The notes beneath the pieces are model-generated. The model was given only the letters and a program-made list of their open reading frames with translations. It searched no databases and was not told where the DNA came from. The translations under genes were made by a program, and so were the position numbers. DNA of 64,000 bases from Silene latifolia (lineage: Eukaryota; Streptophyta; Magnoliopsida; Caryophyllales; Caryophyllaceae). How positions within the stretch are numbered: position 1 is the stretch's first letter; each line of letters opens with the position of its first letter. The DNA lies in assembly GCF_048544455.1 (NCBI RefSeq), contig NC_133526.1:6712001-6776000 (forward strand), read 5' to 3'. Below are positions 22,201 through 32,700 of this stretch, in pieces.

Positions 22201-24017
22201 GTGGACCTGATGAATGAGCATGAGGATAACGGCAGCATCACGGAAACCAGATTTAGGAAGAATAGCAAAAGCATTGGAGTGATTAAGAAGCTCATCACCA
22301 AATGCCCAATAAACAGCCGCAGAAGACGGAAGTGTTAATGTAAATACATACAATGTCGCCAACAAATAAATGTACTTGAATTTTTGAGGTTTCCACATGG
22401 CATGCATTATCTCCCTGTAATAATGTCCATATTATTCCAATCATTATTTCATTAATCATAACATACCATTAAGTTAAACACGAATTCTTATTTAAAACGG
22501 GTATTCGTTTAAATACAAAACATGTCAAATAACACAAATAAAATAACGGTAATGATACTTACCAAAATGGAATTAAATTAGGAATTTATGAGAATTTATG
22601 ACACAATTACGCGTAAATTGATGTCATTAATGCTTGATTTAAGGTTTTCATTCCTTTTTTGGCACCTTAAAATACAGCCCTAAGGGCTGTATTTATCATT
22701 TTCCATAAAATAAAAGCAGAATGCTTAAATAAAGTTAAAAAAACGTGTTCTATCTATGCAAATGAGATGCTAAAGCAGAATGCTCGGCTCAGCTCGTTAT
22801 CACCCCTACTCGTACTATACGATGGTCTAATACTAAAAGGGTTATTAATCATAAGGTATCATTTAAGTTAAATAATGTAATGATTATATATAGTTAACAA
22901 GCATAATAATCAAGATTTGTTCTACTTTGACTTAAATTGCCATGATATTTTGGACTGTATTCAAGAGTACACATGGGTGTCAGCATAAGTATAGAAGTTG
23001 TCATGCGGACAAATTTTGATTGTCACCTAACATCTCACTAATTATAGGTAATGAATGAATATCTTTTGCTTTTGAAAAAGAATTCTTATTTTAAAGTGTT
23101 TTTTTCTTTTGACTGGATTTAAAAGTATTATTTTTTTACAACGGTTTTTTTCATAAAACATGGTTTACGAGATAATAAAATTGGTTATTTTGTTTGTAAA
23201 TGTAACTTAAGACCTTGTCAACGGTTTATTCATAAATTACAGGAGACTTAAAACTAAACAATTCAACACAAGATTTAAGTGAATTATCTCCTTGATCTAC
23301 AATTCTCTGTAATAAATATATACGAAGATTAAGAGTTTAAGATTCGTAGAACAAAGTGCATAATTTACAATCTATCACATAGATTATCGAAATTAGTTAA
23401 TTATATGAGCTTTTGAAACATCCAAACAGTCAAAAGATTGAGACACACCATTGTAAAGTATTACTACTATGTTATTGAAGCTAACATTCTAAACTTAAAA
23501 AACTCAATTAAAAAATGACAATTAGGAGTATTTTATGGAACAAAGGACCATTTTTATGGGAAGCTAATGATTTACACATCTCTTAATAAAATATTGTAAT
23601 ATAATTATCACAAATTCTTGTTTTAAACGAAAGTATCCGTCTTATATTGTTAAAACAGATTAAATACTATGTATTTGCATATCTAAATGGTGTAATACTG
23701 AACCCATTTAACTATAAAACAGATATCTCCATTTCAAAAACACTAATATATAATTATATCTCCCCAAACAATAATCTTATTGGTAACAAAGGTATTGGAA
23801 TTAGTAATTCACAAACTAAGTGGTAACAACAAAATCTTATGGGAATGTTACCAAACTTGTTATACATTTGATTCAAGACATTGGTTTTGTAGCATTTGTA
23901 TGTATCCCATGATCAACAAACAAATGAGAACAATGAACATGATTATTCTAGTCAACTATACTTGTACTAGTGTAGGATATTTTAAGTCAATAATATGATT
24001 TTTGAAAGGACATGGTC

Positions 24018-24071
<54 letters not shown>

Positions 24072-26597
24072 CATATAATAGTGCTATATATTATTGGTCT
24101 TAAATTTGAGTGGGGGGTATTTTACTTGATTAGAGGGATATTGTCTAATGGAATGGAATTTGTACTCAACTAAGCCATTGGAATCCGAGAAACCCGGCAA
24201 AAGCTGCTTAACCAAGCCGATTGAATTTTGTGAACCAATGTGGGGGCACTTTACCACTCATTTTATATCAAATAATCCGTCTTAAATAGAAAACGGATTA
24301 AATAGATCGACGAGGAAAAAAGCAGAATACCTAGAGAATAATACGAAGTAATCTTTTGTTCTATATATTGTTCCATATATTCATGTGGCAGTATTCAACT
24401 CGTTTTACATTTAAAGTGAATATGGTCGTCTTAAAGGAGACAGCTAACCACTCAATACCATTGTTTTTTATTTGACAGTATGATCTGATATTGCTACATA
24501 TAATTAGATAATTTATTGTAAGACTATATTAATCACGAATCGATTACTGCTTAGTGACTCTTAATAAAACTCGTTACAGTCTAAGTAAGCGGTTTTTTTG
24601 GACACGATAAGAAGCTAATTAGAAAAAGATTCTTAATAATATAACATCAAAAATTGATGTACAAACTAATATTCACCATAATTAATGAAATAACCTTGTA
24701 AATGTTTTTCTTATTAGCTTTTTAATGTGTGTCTAAGCGTACATTTTAGAAAAACCGCCAAGTAAATATTACTCGAACAAAGTAGTCCTTAATTACAACT
24801 TATCGAAATATCATTTCTGGGCATGTTTTAAAGGTAACACTCACACTTGAAATCATGATTTATTCTTTCACACTTTCTATTTAAAGTAATAATTCATCCC
24901 AATTTTCAATTAAAAAAAATAAAATGGAATTTTAATAATCAATGGATAAAGTATGTAAATAAGGTGATCATTATTGACAGGTTAAAAAGCTTACACTGTG
25001 ACAGCATGCCCTCCAAAAGTATACAGTATATTGGTGGCGCCGGTAAAATACAGTACTAATTTCGTCGGCCCGGAATGTGTTACGCCTTCGACCTACACCG
25101 CATTAATACAATTCCGAAACTATCAAGCTATAGTCGATTTTCGATCTTTAACATAGTCGTAATTCATAAAGTTATTTATCCGTGTTAATGTTAAAAAATA
25201 TCTGAATTGATACCTGACCATGGACGAGAGAAGCGATAGCCATATACCAAGCGGTATACGTGGTCATACCGAGACCAAGGAAAGACCAAATCCTATAGTT
25301 ATGGAATGAGGGTATGAACACTGTTGTTGCACAGCATGCTCCAAATATGTAAGTCCAAGTCCGTTTGTCCAAATGGTCATTGATGTAGTATATGTTACTG
25401 TCAATTCATAATCCCAAACTATCAGCCAAAACTTATGTTGGAATAAATCCAATTCACATAACCTGATATAAAACCGTCACATAATCGACCAGTCTCAAAC
25501 TAAGAGACTCGGTTAATCAGATGCTATGTCTGAACCCAAGTTTCGACCACTAGACTGAGACGGTTTATTAAAAAAACAAGAAAAGGCCAAGAAAAGAGTC
25601 AGAGTCTGACCTTGCACAAGCAATGAGTTGAATGACAGATCCAAAGAGCAGGAAAGTACAATTGAATGCTAACCCAACTGCTTTCCAATATGGTCCCAAT
25701 AATCCGTCTAATACTTCAAACCACTTCACAAAAACACATCATTCTTTCATTAATTAATTTCATTAATTTACCCCTTTACAAATTAAATTAAGAAAAATCA
25801 TAATTCTTCGGATCCACCCAATTGTATACGTTTTTCAAAATCCCGTTTTCATTTCTTGAAAAAAACGTATCCAACTAAATGAGTCCTCGGTTCAACCCAA
25901 TTGTATTTAAAGAAAACGTATACAATTAAATGGGACGGAGGAAGTAATAAGGTTAATGAGTTAGAAACCTGAATGACATGGTTTTTGAAGCTGACACCTT
26001 CTTTCTCTTTTCGGCTACGATATTCAACGTATAAGACACTAATAAGATAAGCTGTCCAACTCCCTAAAAATCCGTAGAACACCTGAAGTATTATTCCTGA
26101 TACCATTCCTAATTGCGAGAACGAGTACGGTAGCGTTAATAACACTTGCGCCACCTGTTAACAGTCGATATCAGTGGCGAATCTTGAAAATAAATAAATA
26201 AATTACGGGGTAAATTAAAAGACCCTTTACAATGATTTAATTTTTCAACTATAATACGAGTAATTTTTAAAAATTTAAATTACCGATGAGATTTCCGCTT
26301 AGTGAATTATAATACGATTGTAGTTATTAATTTAGACAAGACGATTTCGAGAATTATGAATGTAATATAACATGAGACTGTCTCATATGAGAATTTGTCG
26401 AGGAAAAAAGAAATTACTTGATTAGAAGAACAGCTAAACCAAGCATCCCAAACAGAACCACCATGCCAAAGAGCATTCTTCATGCTAAAAATAGCATTAT
26501 CATCATCTTGAATATTAGCATCTCCATTATTATTATTATTATTATCATTTTCACTGAAATTCGATACAATTGCTTCTTCTCCAAGCTTTTCAGACAT
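16298..26597 (-). CDS. LAX: AUX1/LAX auxin influx carrier, 8 exons, intact
   Basis: A plasma-membrane proton/auxin symporter of the amino acid/auxin permease family (PF01490-like), expected to have 11 membrane segments. Exons: 26418-26597, 25969-26154, 25611-25723, 25214-25397, 24995-25092, 22207-22414, 20902-21159, 16298-16531. All junctions have GT..AG and matching phase, giving 1461 nt and 486 aa, about the length of Arabidopsis AUX1. Family blocks are unbroken: LWHGGSVWDAWFSCSSNQ, LLTLPYSFSQLGM, DKRTWTYIFGACCATTV, IPSFHNYRIWSFLG, TGATNILYTFGGHAVTV, EIMHAMWKPQKFKYIYL, VIPIWFLAIIFPFFGPINS and VGFGFGGWAS. MHDTKSIC and the CYQCKPP tail favour the AUX1/LAX1 side over LAX2. An ATG at 26597 (MSEKLGEEAI) is the first in frame; six asparagines follow. 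Introns 5 (2.6 kb) and 7 (4.4 kb) are swollen by MITEs. The role is inferred from family. Confidence 0.97.
16820..16940 (-). repeat. tRNA-derived SINE-like element in LAX intron 7
   Basis: On the minus strand a box A-like TTAATTGGAAAGTTATGAGC is followed by a box B-like CGATTCAAACC, then an A-rich tail (AAAATAAAAAATTA). It is short (about 120 bp) and shows no clear target duplication. Confidence 0.45.
17160..17375. mobile_element. foldback (hairpin) MITE in LAX intron 7
   Basis: TTTACGACGGGCAAATGTGA and, inverted, CACATTTGACCCGTCGTAAA form long arms. An inner pair, CCATTTTTTTATAA and TTATAAAAAAATGG, closes the loop near 17250. The right end carries extra TTTGTGACGGAATAGTAC sequence not matched on the left, so the left end is probably truncated. 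Confidence 0.65.
18155..18243. mobile_element. short Stowaway-like MITE in LAX intron 7
   Basis: About 90 bp with imperfect ends CTCCCTCTATTCCA and GGAATAAGGGGAG, flanked by TA. The pair AATGATTAATATTTACTTT and its loose inverse extends the hairpin. Confidence 0.6.
18711..19074. mobile_element. Harbinger-type MITE in LAX intron 7
   Basis: Ends GGCCTTGTTTGGTAAACA and (inverted) GGCGTTGTTTGATAAACA are flanked by TTA at 18708-18710 and 19075-19077. The 364-bp body is built of ATATGCTAA-like subrepeats. It is distinct from the family at 1502 and 15063, though the remnant that follows belongs with those. Confidence 0.88.
19081..19265. mobile_element. remnant of the 1502/15063 MITE family
   Basis: CAGCTAACTTATTT, GTACAAGTATTTGATAA and ACCAAACATTTTTGATAT match the internal sequence of the Harbinger MITE at 1502 and 15063 in order, but both ends are missing. 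Confidence 0.5.
21149..21460 (-). repeat. tandem duplication carrying a decoy splice acceptor before LAX exon 7
   Basis: About 150 bp spanning the first bases of exon 7 and its acceptor is present twice (about 21149-21290 and 21303-21460). Shared landmarks are CTGCATTT, ACAATT and AGTTATTAT, then TCAAATATGGTAAATT. The upstream copy offers ATGCAG followed by TTC ATC ACA TAA, so splicing to 21314 would add Phe-Ile-Thr and stop at 21303-21305. Confidence 0.75.
21475..21581. repeat. near-perfect hairpin in LAX intron 6
   Basis: Arms at 21475-21517 and 21532-21581 pair through TTTAGTTCAGATTGC and GCAATCTGAACTAA with few mismatches around a loop of about 14 nt. Size and quality fit a tiny MITE or a small-RNA hairpin. 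No flanking duplication was recognised. Confidence 0.6.
24018..24071. repeat. AAT microsatellite in LAX intron 5
   Basis: About 18 uninterrupted AAT/ATA units. This is a simple repeat and probably length-variable. Confidence 0.97.
25806..25946. mobile_element. degenerate Stowaway-like MITE in LAX intron 2
   Basis: GGATCCACCCAATTGTATAC and its inverse GTATACAATTAAATGGGAC bracket about 140 bp between exons 2 and 3. The right end GACGGAGGAAGTA resembles a Stowaway terminus; the left terminus is worn. Confidence 0.5.
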
Positions 26598-27085
26598 TTT
26601 CACTCTCTAGCTTCGATCTATACCTTCTGAAAATATATAAAAAATTACACCGACAAATTAATAATCAATATTTTTAAGAAAGTTACCAAACAACTCGTAG
26701 TTGCATAGTAGCAAAGGGTAACACTCGCTATTAAGGTACTAATTACAATAAGAAATTTTGCTACCCAAAATTTCGATTCTGGCTACGCCCCAATGACAGT
26801 GCCTCAAAGGCTCCCGCGAATTGCAGGGTGAAGGGTCAGATGTATGCAATCTTACCCTTGTATATTGATAATACAAAGAGGTTGTTTCTGAATGACGGGT
26901 AATTTAGAATAATAAACAAAAACAATAAGAAAAGGGTATGAAATGAAGTGAACCTTAGATATGATGAATGATATGGGTAGAAGAGAGAAAATGAAATGAA
27001 TGTAGGAGGGAATAATTATAGTGAGGATAAAAGTAGAAGTATGGATATGTTATGAAAATGAAAACAACCCTTTATAAATAAAATT
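26598..27085 (-). promoter_or_regulatory. LAX 5' UTR with intron and core promoter, predicted
   Basis: On the minus strand a TATA-like TTTATAAAGGG sits at about 27069-27079. A pyrimidine-rich leader ends in ATCTAAG followed by GTTCAC near 26954, a plausible donor. TATATATTTTCAG near 26630 is a plausible acceptor just before the start codon at 26597. The arrangement suggests a leader intron of about 320 bp, which holds the SINE-like piece. It is inferred from motifs only. Confidence 0.4.
26795..26905 (-). repeat. Au-SINE-like fragment in the LAX leader
   Basis: Minus-strand GGGTAAGATTGCATACATC, then GACCCTTCACCCTGCAATTC and CGGGAGCCTTTGAGGCACTG, match the pattern of plant Au-type SINEs as I know it. 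Related pieces lie at 29340-29395 and 31245-31375, sharing ACAAAGAG followed by TTCCCGAATGACCC-like ends. Confidence 0.45.
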
Positions 27086-27983
27086 TTTTTGTAATTTCCA
27101 ATAAAAATATTTAATTTTTTTTTTTTTTTTTGGTAATAAATGGGAAGGAATCAAGTTGCTTTAATCAAGTAAAAGGGCACCTTAAATGAGCCACCAATAT
27201 ATGCAGAAAGTAGAAGAGCAATAATAGGGGAAGAGAGAGAGGGAGGCTCCTTAAAAGAAGGATAATACTTAAAAGATTAGTATACACTCTATTAACTAGT
27301 AGTAGTGAGTAGTGACCCTTTTAGGTAGGTTTTGAGAGAGAAAAATATAAAAAGAGACTTTATTGTCTATAATGTTAATCTATTGCACGCTCAACTTATT
27401 ATATATCAAATCTAATATCTAATATTCAATTTAATGAACTTTACTAAATGTATGATTTATGAAAAGTAGATGGTAGGTGATAATGTGATATATTGATGTG
27501 AAAAGTAGATGGTAAGTTTTGTTTTGGGGGTTGGTTAGGAGTTTTTTTAGCGGTAATTGGATAATCTTCTTTGCGATATTGAACGTAAGTTAATGGGTAG
27601 ATGGTAGACACCTTTCGAGTTTGATTTTTTCATTCGTGGTTGTCAGGTAACGAGAGTCTCCGGTTACTTGTTTATGACATGAGATTCCTGATCACTCACA
27701 TCAATTTGCTATGGTAAGTAAAGGTTGGTCGTAGACGACAAGTTGGTATGATTTTTACTTGAATTGAACTCGTTGTGTCCCTACTCGACTAGTACTTTGA
27801 CTTGGATAACCAGATTTACTTTTTTCACCAAGTGTAAGAGACTAAAATTCCAACCTGGGTAAGTGAGACTTCTTATGAATTCCTCTCACAAATTAAACAA
27901 CCCTAGCGTACGATAGTGTTTGATTGGCTTATTGTAAAATTGAGTTAGATACTTGATAAATTTGAACTCTATTTTAACTGCTA
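27086..27983. other. upstream region of LAX
   Basis: AT-rich with no gene or clear transposon. A 16-nt T run occurs near 27116. The distal promoter of the auxin carrier probably lies here. Confidence 0.35.
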
Positions 27984-28295
27984 AGAGCATCTCCAATGGT
28001 TGAACAAAAGGACTTGCTTGCAAATTCTAAAAGTTTCTAAATAGTTCTTTCAACCATTGGAGAAACTTCACATTTAACTAAACTTAGTTTGAGCAACTAG
28101 CTCCATGGAGCTAGTAGTTCAAATGGACCCACAAACAGATATGTACCAATTAAATAAATGTATATAAGTTCATTTAAGCAACAACTCTTATAGCTTAACC
28201 ATTGGGGAAGTTTGTAGCTTAAAAGTGTTGTAGTTCAAAAATGTGATGTGGAGAGTTAAACTAGTAGGGTTGTTGCTTACCATTGTGGATGCTCT
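27984..28295. mobile_element. TIR MITE of the GAGCATCTCCAATGG type
   Basis: The ends AGAGCATCTCCAATGGT and (inverted) AGAGCATCCACAATGGT bracket 312 bp upstream of LAX. The interior has further inverted pairs around TAGCTCCATGGAGCTA. Such ends are common in plant MITEs; the superfamily is not settled because the target duplication is unclear. Confidence 0.65.
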
Positions 28296-28430
28296 AAGGA
28301 TCTCGAGCCTTAGTTATTTTCCCATGAGTTTCTAACTCCATTGTCTTTAAAACGAGAGAAATAATCAAATCATATATATAAGTTGGTGATACCGAATTAT
28401 AAAGCCATACTCGTATGATACTCCCTCCGA

Positions 28431-28734
28431 GTTGCTATATTGTTCCCATTTGATATGGGCACAATATTTAAGGAAAAGTATTAAAATAGGAGTAAAAGAG
28501 TTGTTTGGGGTTAGTGATAGGAGAGAGGGATGAATTATTAGTAGTTAAATAAAGAATTGTGGGCCCAAAACATAAAGGAAAGTAATAAAATAGGAGTAAA
28601 AGAGTTGTGTGGGTTTGGTGATAGGAGAGAAGAATGAATAAAATAAGAGTAAAAGTTTCTAAAAATAGAAAGATGAACATTAGTTGAATAATCCGTTTCG
28701 TGAAAGAGGGAACATTATAGTGACTGGGAGAGAG
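28431..28734. mobile_element. Stowaway-like MITE between LAX and KNL2
   Basis: CTCCCTCCGAGTTGCTATAT and (inverted) CTCTCTCCCAGTCACTATAA with TA on both sides. The interior has two direct copies of AATAGGAGTAAAAGAGTTGT. The minus-strand open frame inside (28468-28821) is chance. Confidence 0.75.
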
Positions 28735-28875
28735 TATATGATTCAATTCATTACAATTACACATCGTTGACCAAACGATGTCGTATATAAGTTCCACTTC
28801 ACTTTTTAAGCGGCAGTGCATACTCTCTTTCAGCTACTTTAGTGTTTATTTTACTATTTCTATCATCAGTTGGTC

Positions 28876-28960
28876 TTTTTAAGACCGTCTTAACTTAAGA
28901 CATCCCACGTCTATTCCAATCGTGTATGAGAGTCATTTTAAGTTAAGACCGTCTTAAATA
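28876..28960. repeat. small inverted repeat
   Basis: TTAAGACCGTCTTAACTTAA and AGTTAAGACCGTCTTAA surround a 30-nt spacer, giving a stable hairpin. Similar AGACGGTCTTA strings recur at 20773, so it is probably a MITE remnant. Confidence 0.5.
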
Positions 28961-29784
28961 AGAAATGGTGCTCTATTTAAAGGAGAATAGTTTATTAAGG
29001 TTTGACTTGATGTCTTTATATCTAAAACTTTTCTCACTTTGGTGACCTGAAGTGTAAGATAGTCAAATTTCCTTTAAGTTAATTAACATATGAAATGCAA
29101 AAATAATTATTAAAACATTCTCTCATTCATTGAATTTACACTCTTAAAATTCTCCTCATGTTAAATTGAAAAATGGTAAAATTCAAAGACTCAGAGAGTA
29201 AATACGACTCCCATAATTCTTGTGTGCATGACTTATTATGCTTAAAAAAAAAACTTTTTTTAGGATGAAATATAAATTTGAAATTGCACTTTGGGATCAC
29301 TAAGGCGAGAAGTCTATCAAACTTTTAAACCAAACATAATCGAATCCTTGTGTTAGCAATACAAAGAGGTTGTTCCCGAATGACCCAAGATGAAAATTAC
29401 GTCGGATACACTCGCATCCTGCGATATTTAAGATTAATTCCATATTGTGCGAGATTGCACTGTTCAAACTAGATTGATTGCAGCTCAACAACTAGTCTAT
29501 AAGCAACATATTTAAAACTTCTACACAAATCCAAGATCGTTCCAAAAGTGATAAAACATGCATGTATCAACAATGCATGACCGGAAAATGAGAATTCAGG
29601 ATTTGAGCACTAACCTAGTCAATTTGAACAGTCATCAAATAAAGGACTGCCCAGAGAAAATGAAATAACAGTTCATTCTTGTGATTTGCCACTACTATAT
29701 AGACAAAATTACTTGGGAGTGGCCGTCTACTCAAACCAGAGCTAGCTGTTGATGAAGTTGGCGCTTGATTTCAAAGTACATAGT

Positions 29785-32700
29785 TTACAAGGCATGTTCA
29801 TCGTCTACATTAGTTGCGCCTGAACGTCCTCTTAAGTCCTGCATATAGAAAGATAACCTCAGCCAATCTCTTTATCACCTTTACTCACGGTGCTATAGAA
29901 CAACCCACATTGACAGTTTTAAGACTTGTTATAAACATACCTATATGAGTCAAGCAAATGGAGTCAAAGACTCGTGAATCTTTGGTTTTGGTTTGTGATG
30001 GAATGAATCAATATAACTCACTAAACTAAATGCGCTCTTCTTTTTGTTTTATGGCAAGTCTTTTAAGGTGACGTTCAAAGCAGTTACATTATGGATCTTC
30101 AAAAACAGCATCTTTGTGTTGTTAACACAAGGGCAAGGCAGTGGCGAAACCAAATGGAGGGTCATAATTAAAGATAGCAAAACAAAATGCCTTTAAATCT
30201 TCAAAAACAGCATCTTTGTGTTGTTAACACAAGGGCAAGGCAGTGGCGAAAGGAGACCCGAGACCAAATGGGGGGTCATAACTCATAATTACTTACATCT
30301 TCAAAAACAGCATCTTTGTGTTGTTAACACAAGGGCTAGACAGTGGCGAAAGGAGACCCGAGACCAAATGGGGGGTCATAATTACTTAAATCTTCAAAAA
30401 CAGCATATTTGTGTTGTTAACACAAGGGCAAGGCAGTGGCGAAAGCATACCCGAAACCAAACGGGGGGTCGTAATTATAAATAGCAAAACAAAATGCCTT
30501 TACAAAGACTTGAACCTGGGCTTGTCTTGTGAAATACGGGACAGCTAACTCGTTAATCAAACATTTGTGCATACTAGACATAGAAAAATACACATTATTT
30601 TTCCCGTGCGGTCAGTGTATATTTTTGAAGTGGGCACAGGCCAAAAGGTGCGCCACTGAAGCAACAGTGCACATATCTTGACCCTTGTCCTGACATTTGT
30701 GGAAGCCCTTGAGGCAACGGGTTAATGATATTATATACGAAGTAACAGAGAGAGATAAATTATAAAACCCTTGCGCAAATACCTGCTCCAAGTAAACATC
30801 TGTTGAAGTATTCAGCCGTTGCTTCTTGCTAGCCTTAGCATCCTCATTAGCCGTGGATTGCCGTGAGGAACCAGATCTTAAGGAATACGATGATTTAGGG
30901 CTAGATTTTGAGCTTTGAGTATCAAGTCCAAGCTCTGTTTTTAAATTGTTATTAAACCTTTCAATAAAAAGATCTCTTTCCGTGTCAGTGAGAGACAACA
31001 TAAAATCATGCAACTGAGCCCCATTGAGTGAGTCCAAAACGCCTGGTGTGAAGCTTTCTATAAAATTTTTATTGCTTTTCAGTTCTTCATCAGCAGATTG
31101 TGCAGTATTGTCATCCCAGTTGAACGGAAATCCACAAATGAAGTCCCTGCAAACCTACGTTAAAGCAAAACTTCTATTTACATGAGAGAATCATGGTGAA
31201 GTCTAGAGGAAAAGCTCTGACAAAAATGACAAGTCGACAACAAGGTTTCCTTGGTGCCTCAAAGGCTCCCGCAAAAGATAATATAAGAAGTGTCAGGCGT
31301 AGGCAAACTTACCCCAAATGGGCTTATGATAAAACAAAGAGAGACTATTCCCGGATGACCCATGATTAAAAATGTGTCTAGAATTGCATAAAATGACTGC
31401 TCCTTCACACTAAAAAGAAGCACAATCAGTTTATTAAGTCGTTTAGTTTTATTCCATCATAATCTATGACTTAAGAAGACTCCTTTGAAAATGGAACAAT
31501 GGCTTTAACGTAGGACGTCAAGAAGACACTAACAGAGATTTGAGATGAGAGACACCTAGATTGGCACAATCTCGTAATCAATCAACTCAATAAACAATAT
31601 AATTAAAATTAATTTTGATACAAGCTTGTACGCAATCATCTAAACGAGTCCATTGAAATTTTGCCACAATCTTTACTCAATCATTTCAATCAAGATGCAT
31701 AAACATCTGAAAAATCTTGTTTAAGTCTGTCTACTCGCAATCTGAACAGATTTTTACAATTACCCTATTAATCTAATCCATCGATTTTTCTGTAACTACT
31801 ACGCTAAGTGATGACTTGTGGAAACTTAACTAAGCAATGACATGGCTATGACTTGGCAAACCCTACTTAATACATTGTATACCTTATTACCCCCTTAAAT
31901 TAACCATAACCCCTCTCTCACCAAAGATGATCAATTATCAACTTTACAAGCCTTTCTTCATTGCACCACCACCACCACTCACAAGCACCATCAACCACCC
32001 ACACTAGCCTCCCCATTGTCGAACTCCCACTCGATCTCACAACCATCTACGAGCAGTACCACCTTCACACTTGTTGCACCACTACTGGCTTTGCCTTGCC
32101 CTCATTGCCCACCAACTTTTGCCTTGCCCTCCTCACACCACCACCAGCGCCACACAAGCTCAAACCTCTAACGAACACTCTTGATCTAGAACTTAATTAA
32201 AATCGCTGGGATGTTTGAAATGGGATAGTTGTGCTTAAGTGGGGTAATATGGCTGGTGATTAGGGGTTTGAGTTTCGGTGGGCTACTAGTGGTAGAGGGT
32301 AGTTCGTGGGGTTAGGTGGTTATGGGTGGAGTTAGGGTGTTTGCTGTGAGATGATTAATTAGGTTAATTATGTGATTTAATCAAAAGAAATGTCAAATAT
32401 GTAGCCATGTCATCAATTAATAGAACAAATTGACAAAATAGGATATTAGGGTTACAGTTGGTGGCTAATAATAGAAGTCAGGGGTACCATAGATTTTTCG
32501 AAAGTGAAGAGGCACTATGTACAAGTCGCAAGAACACAAGGGTACTATATAGAAGAACCCATTTGAAATTATACAATCTCCTTGAAAAAAAAATAGAAAA
32601 TGAAGTCATGTAAATAGGACTGATACAGAAATGGTTGAAAAACAATACGAGCTGATGATGGTGCCAAAACAACACAACAGCAATTTGCAAACATGATGTT

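Noticed and set aside
26307..26603. Start of the auxin carrier six bases upstream at 26603
   Set aside because: The codon there is GTG. The first ATG in frame is at 26597, which fits the family start.
28468..28821. 117-codon minus-strand frame with hydrophobic composition
   Set aside because: It lies mainly inside a Stowaway-like MITE; composition follows the AT-rich repeat.
30218..30484. 88-codon plus-strand frame with internal repeats
   Set aside because: The repeats in the protein are only the tandem DNA repeat at 30089-30475 translated.
31961..32200. 79-codon plus-strand frame starting with a histidine run
   Set aside because: It is low-complexity CAC/CCA sequence in KNL2 intron 3, antisense to the gene and without family resemblance.
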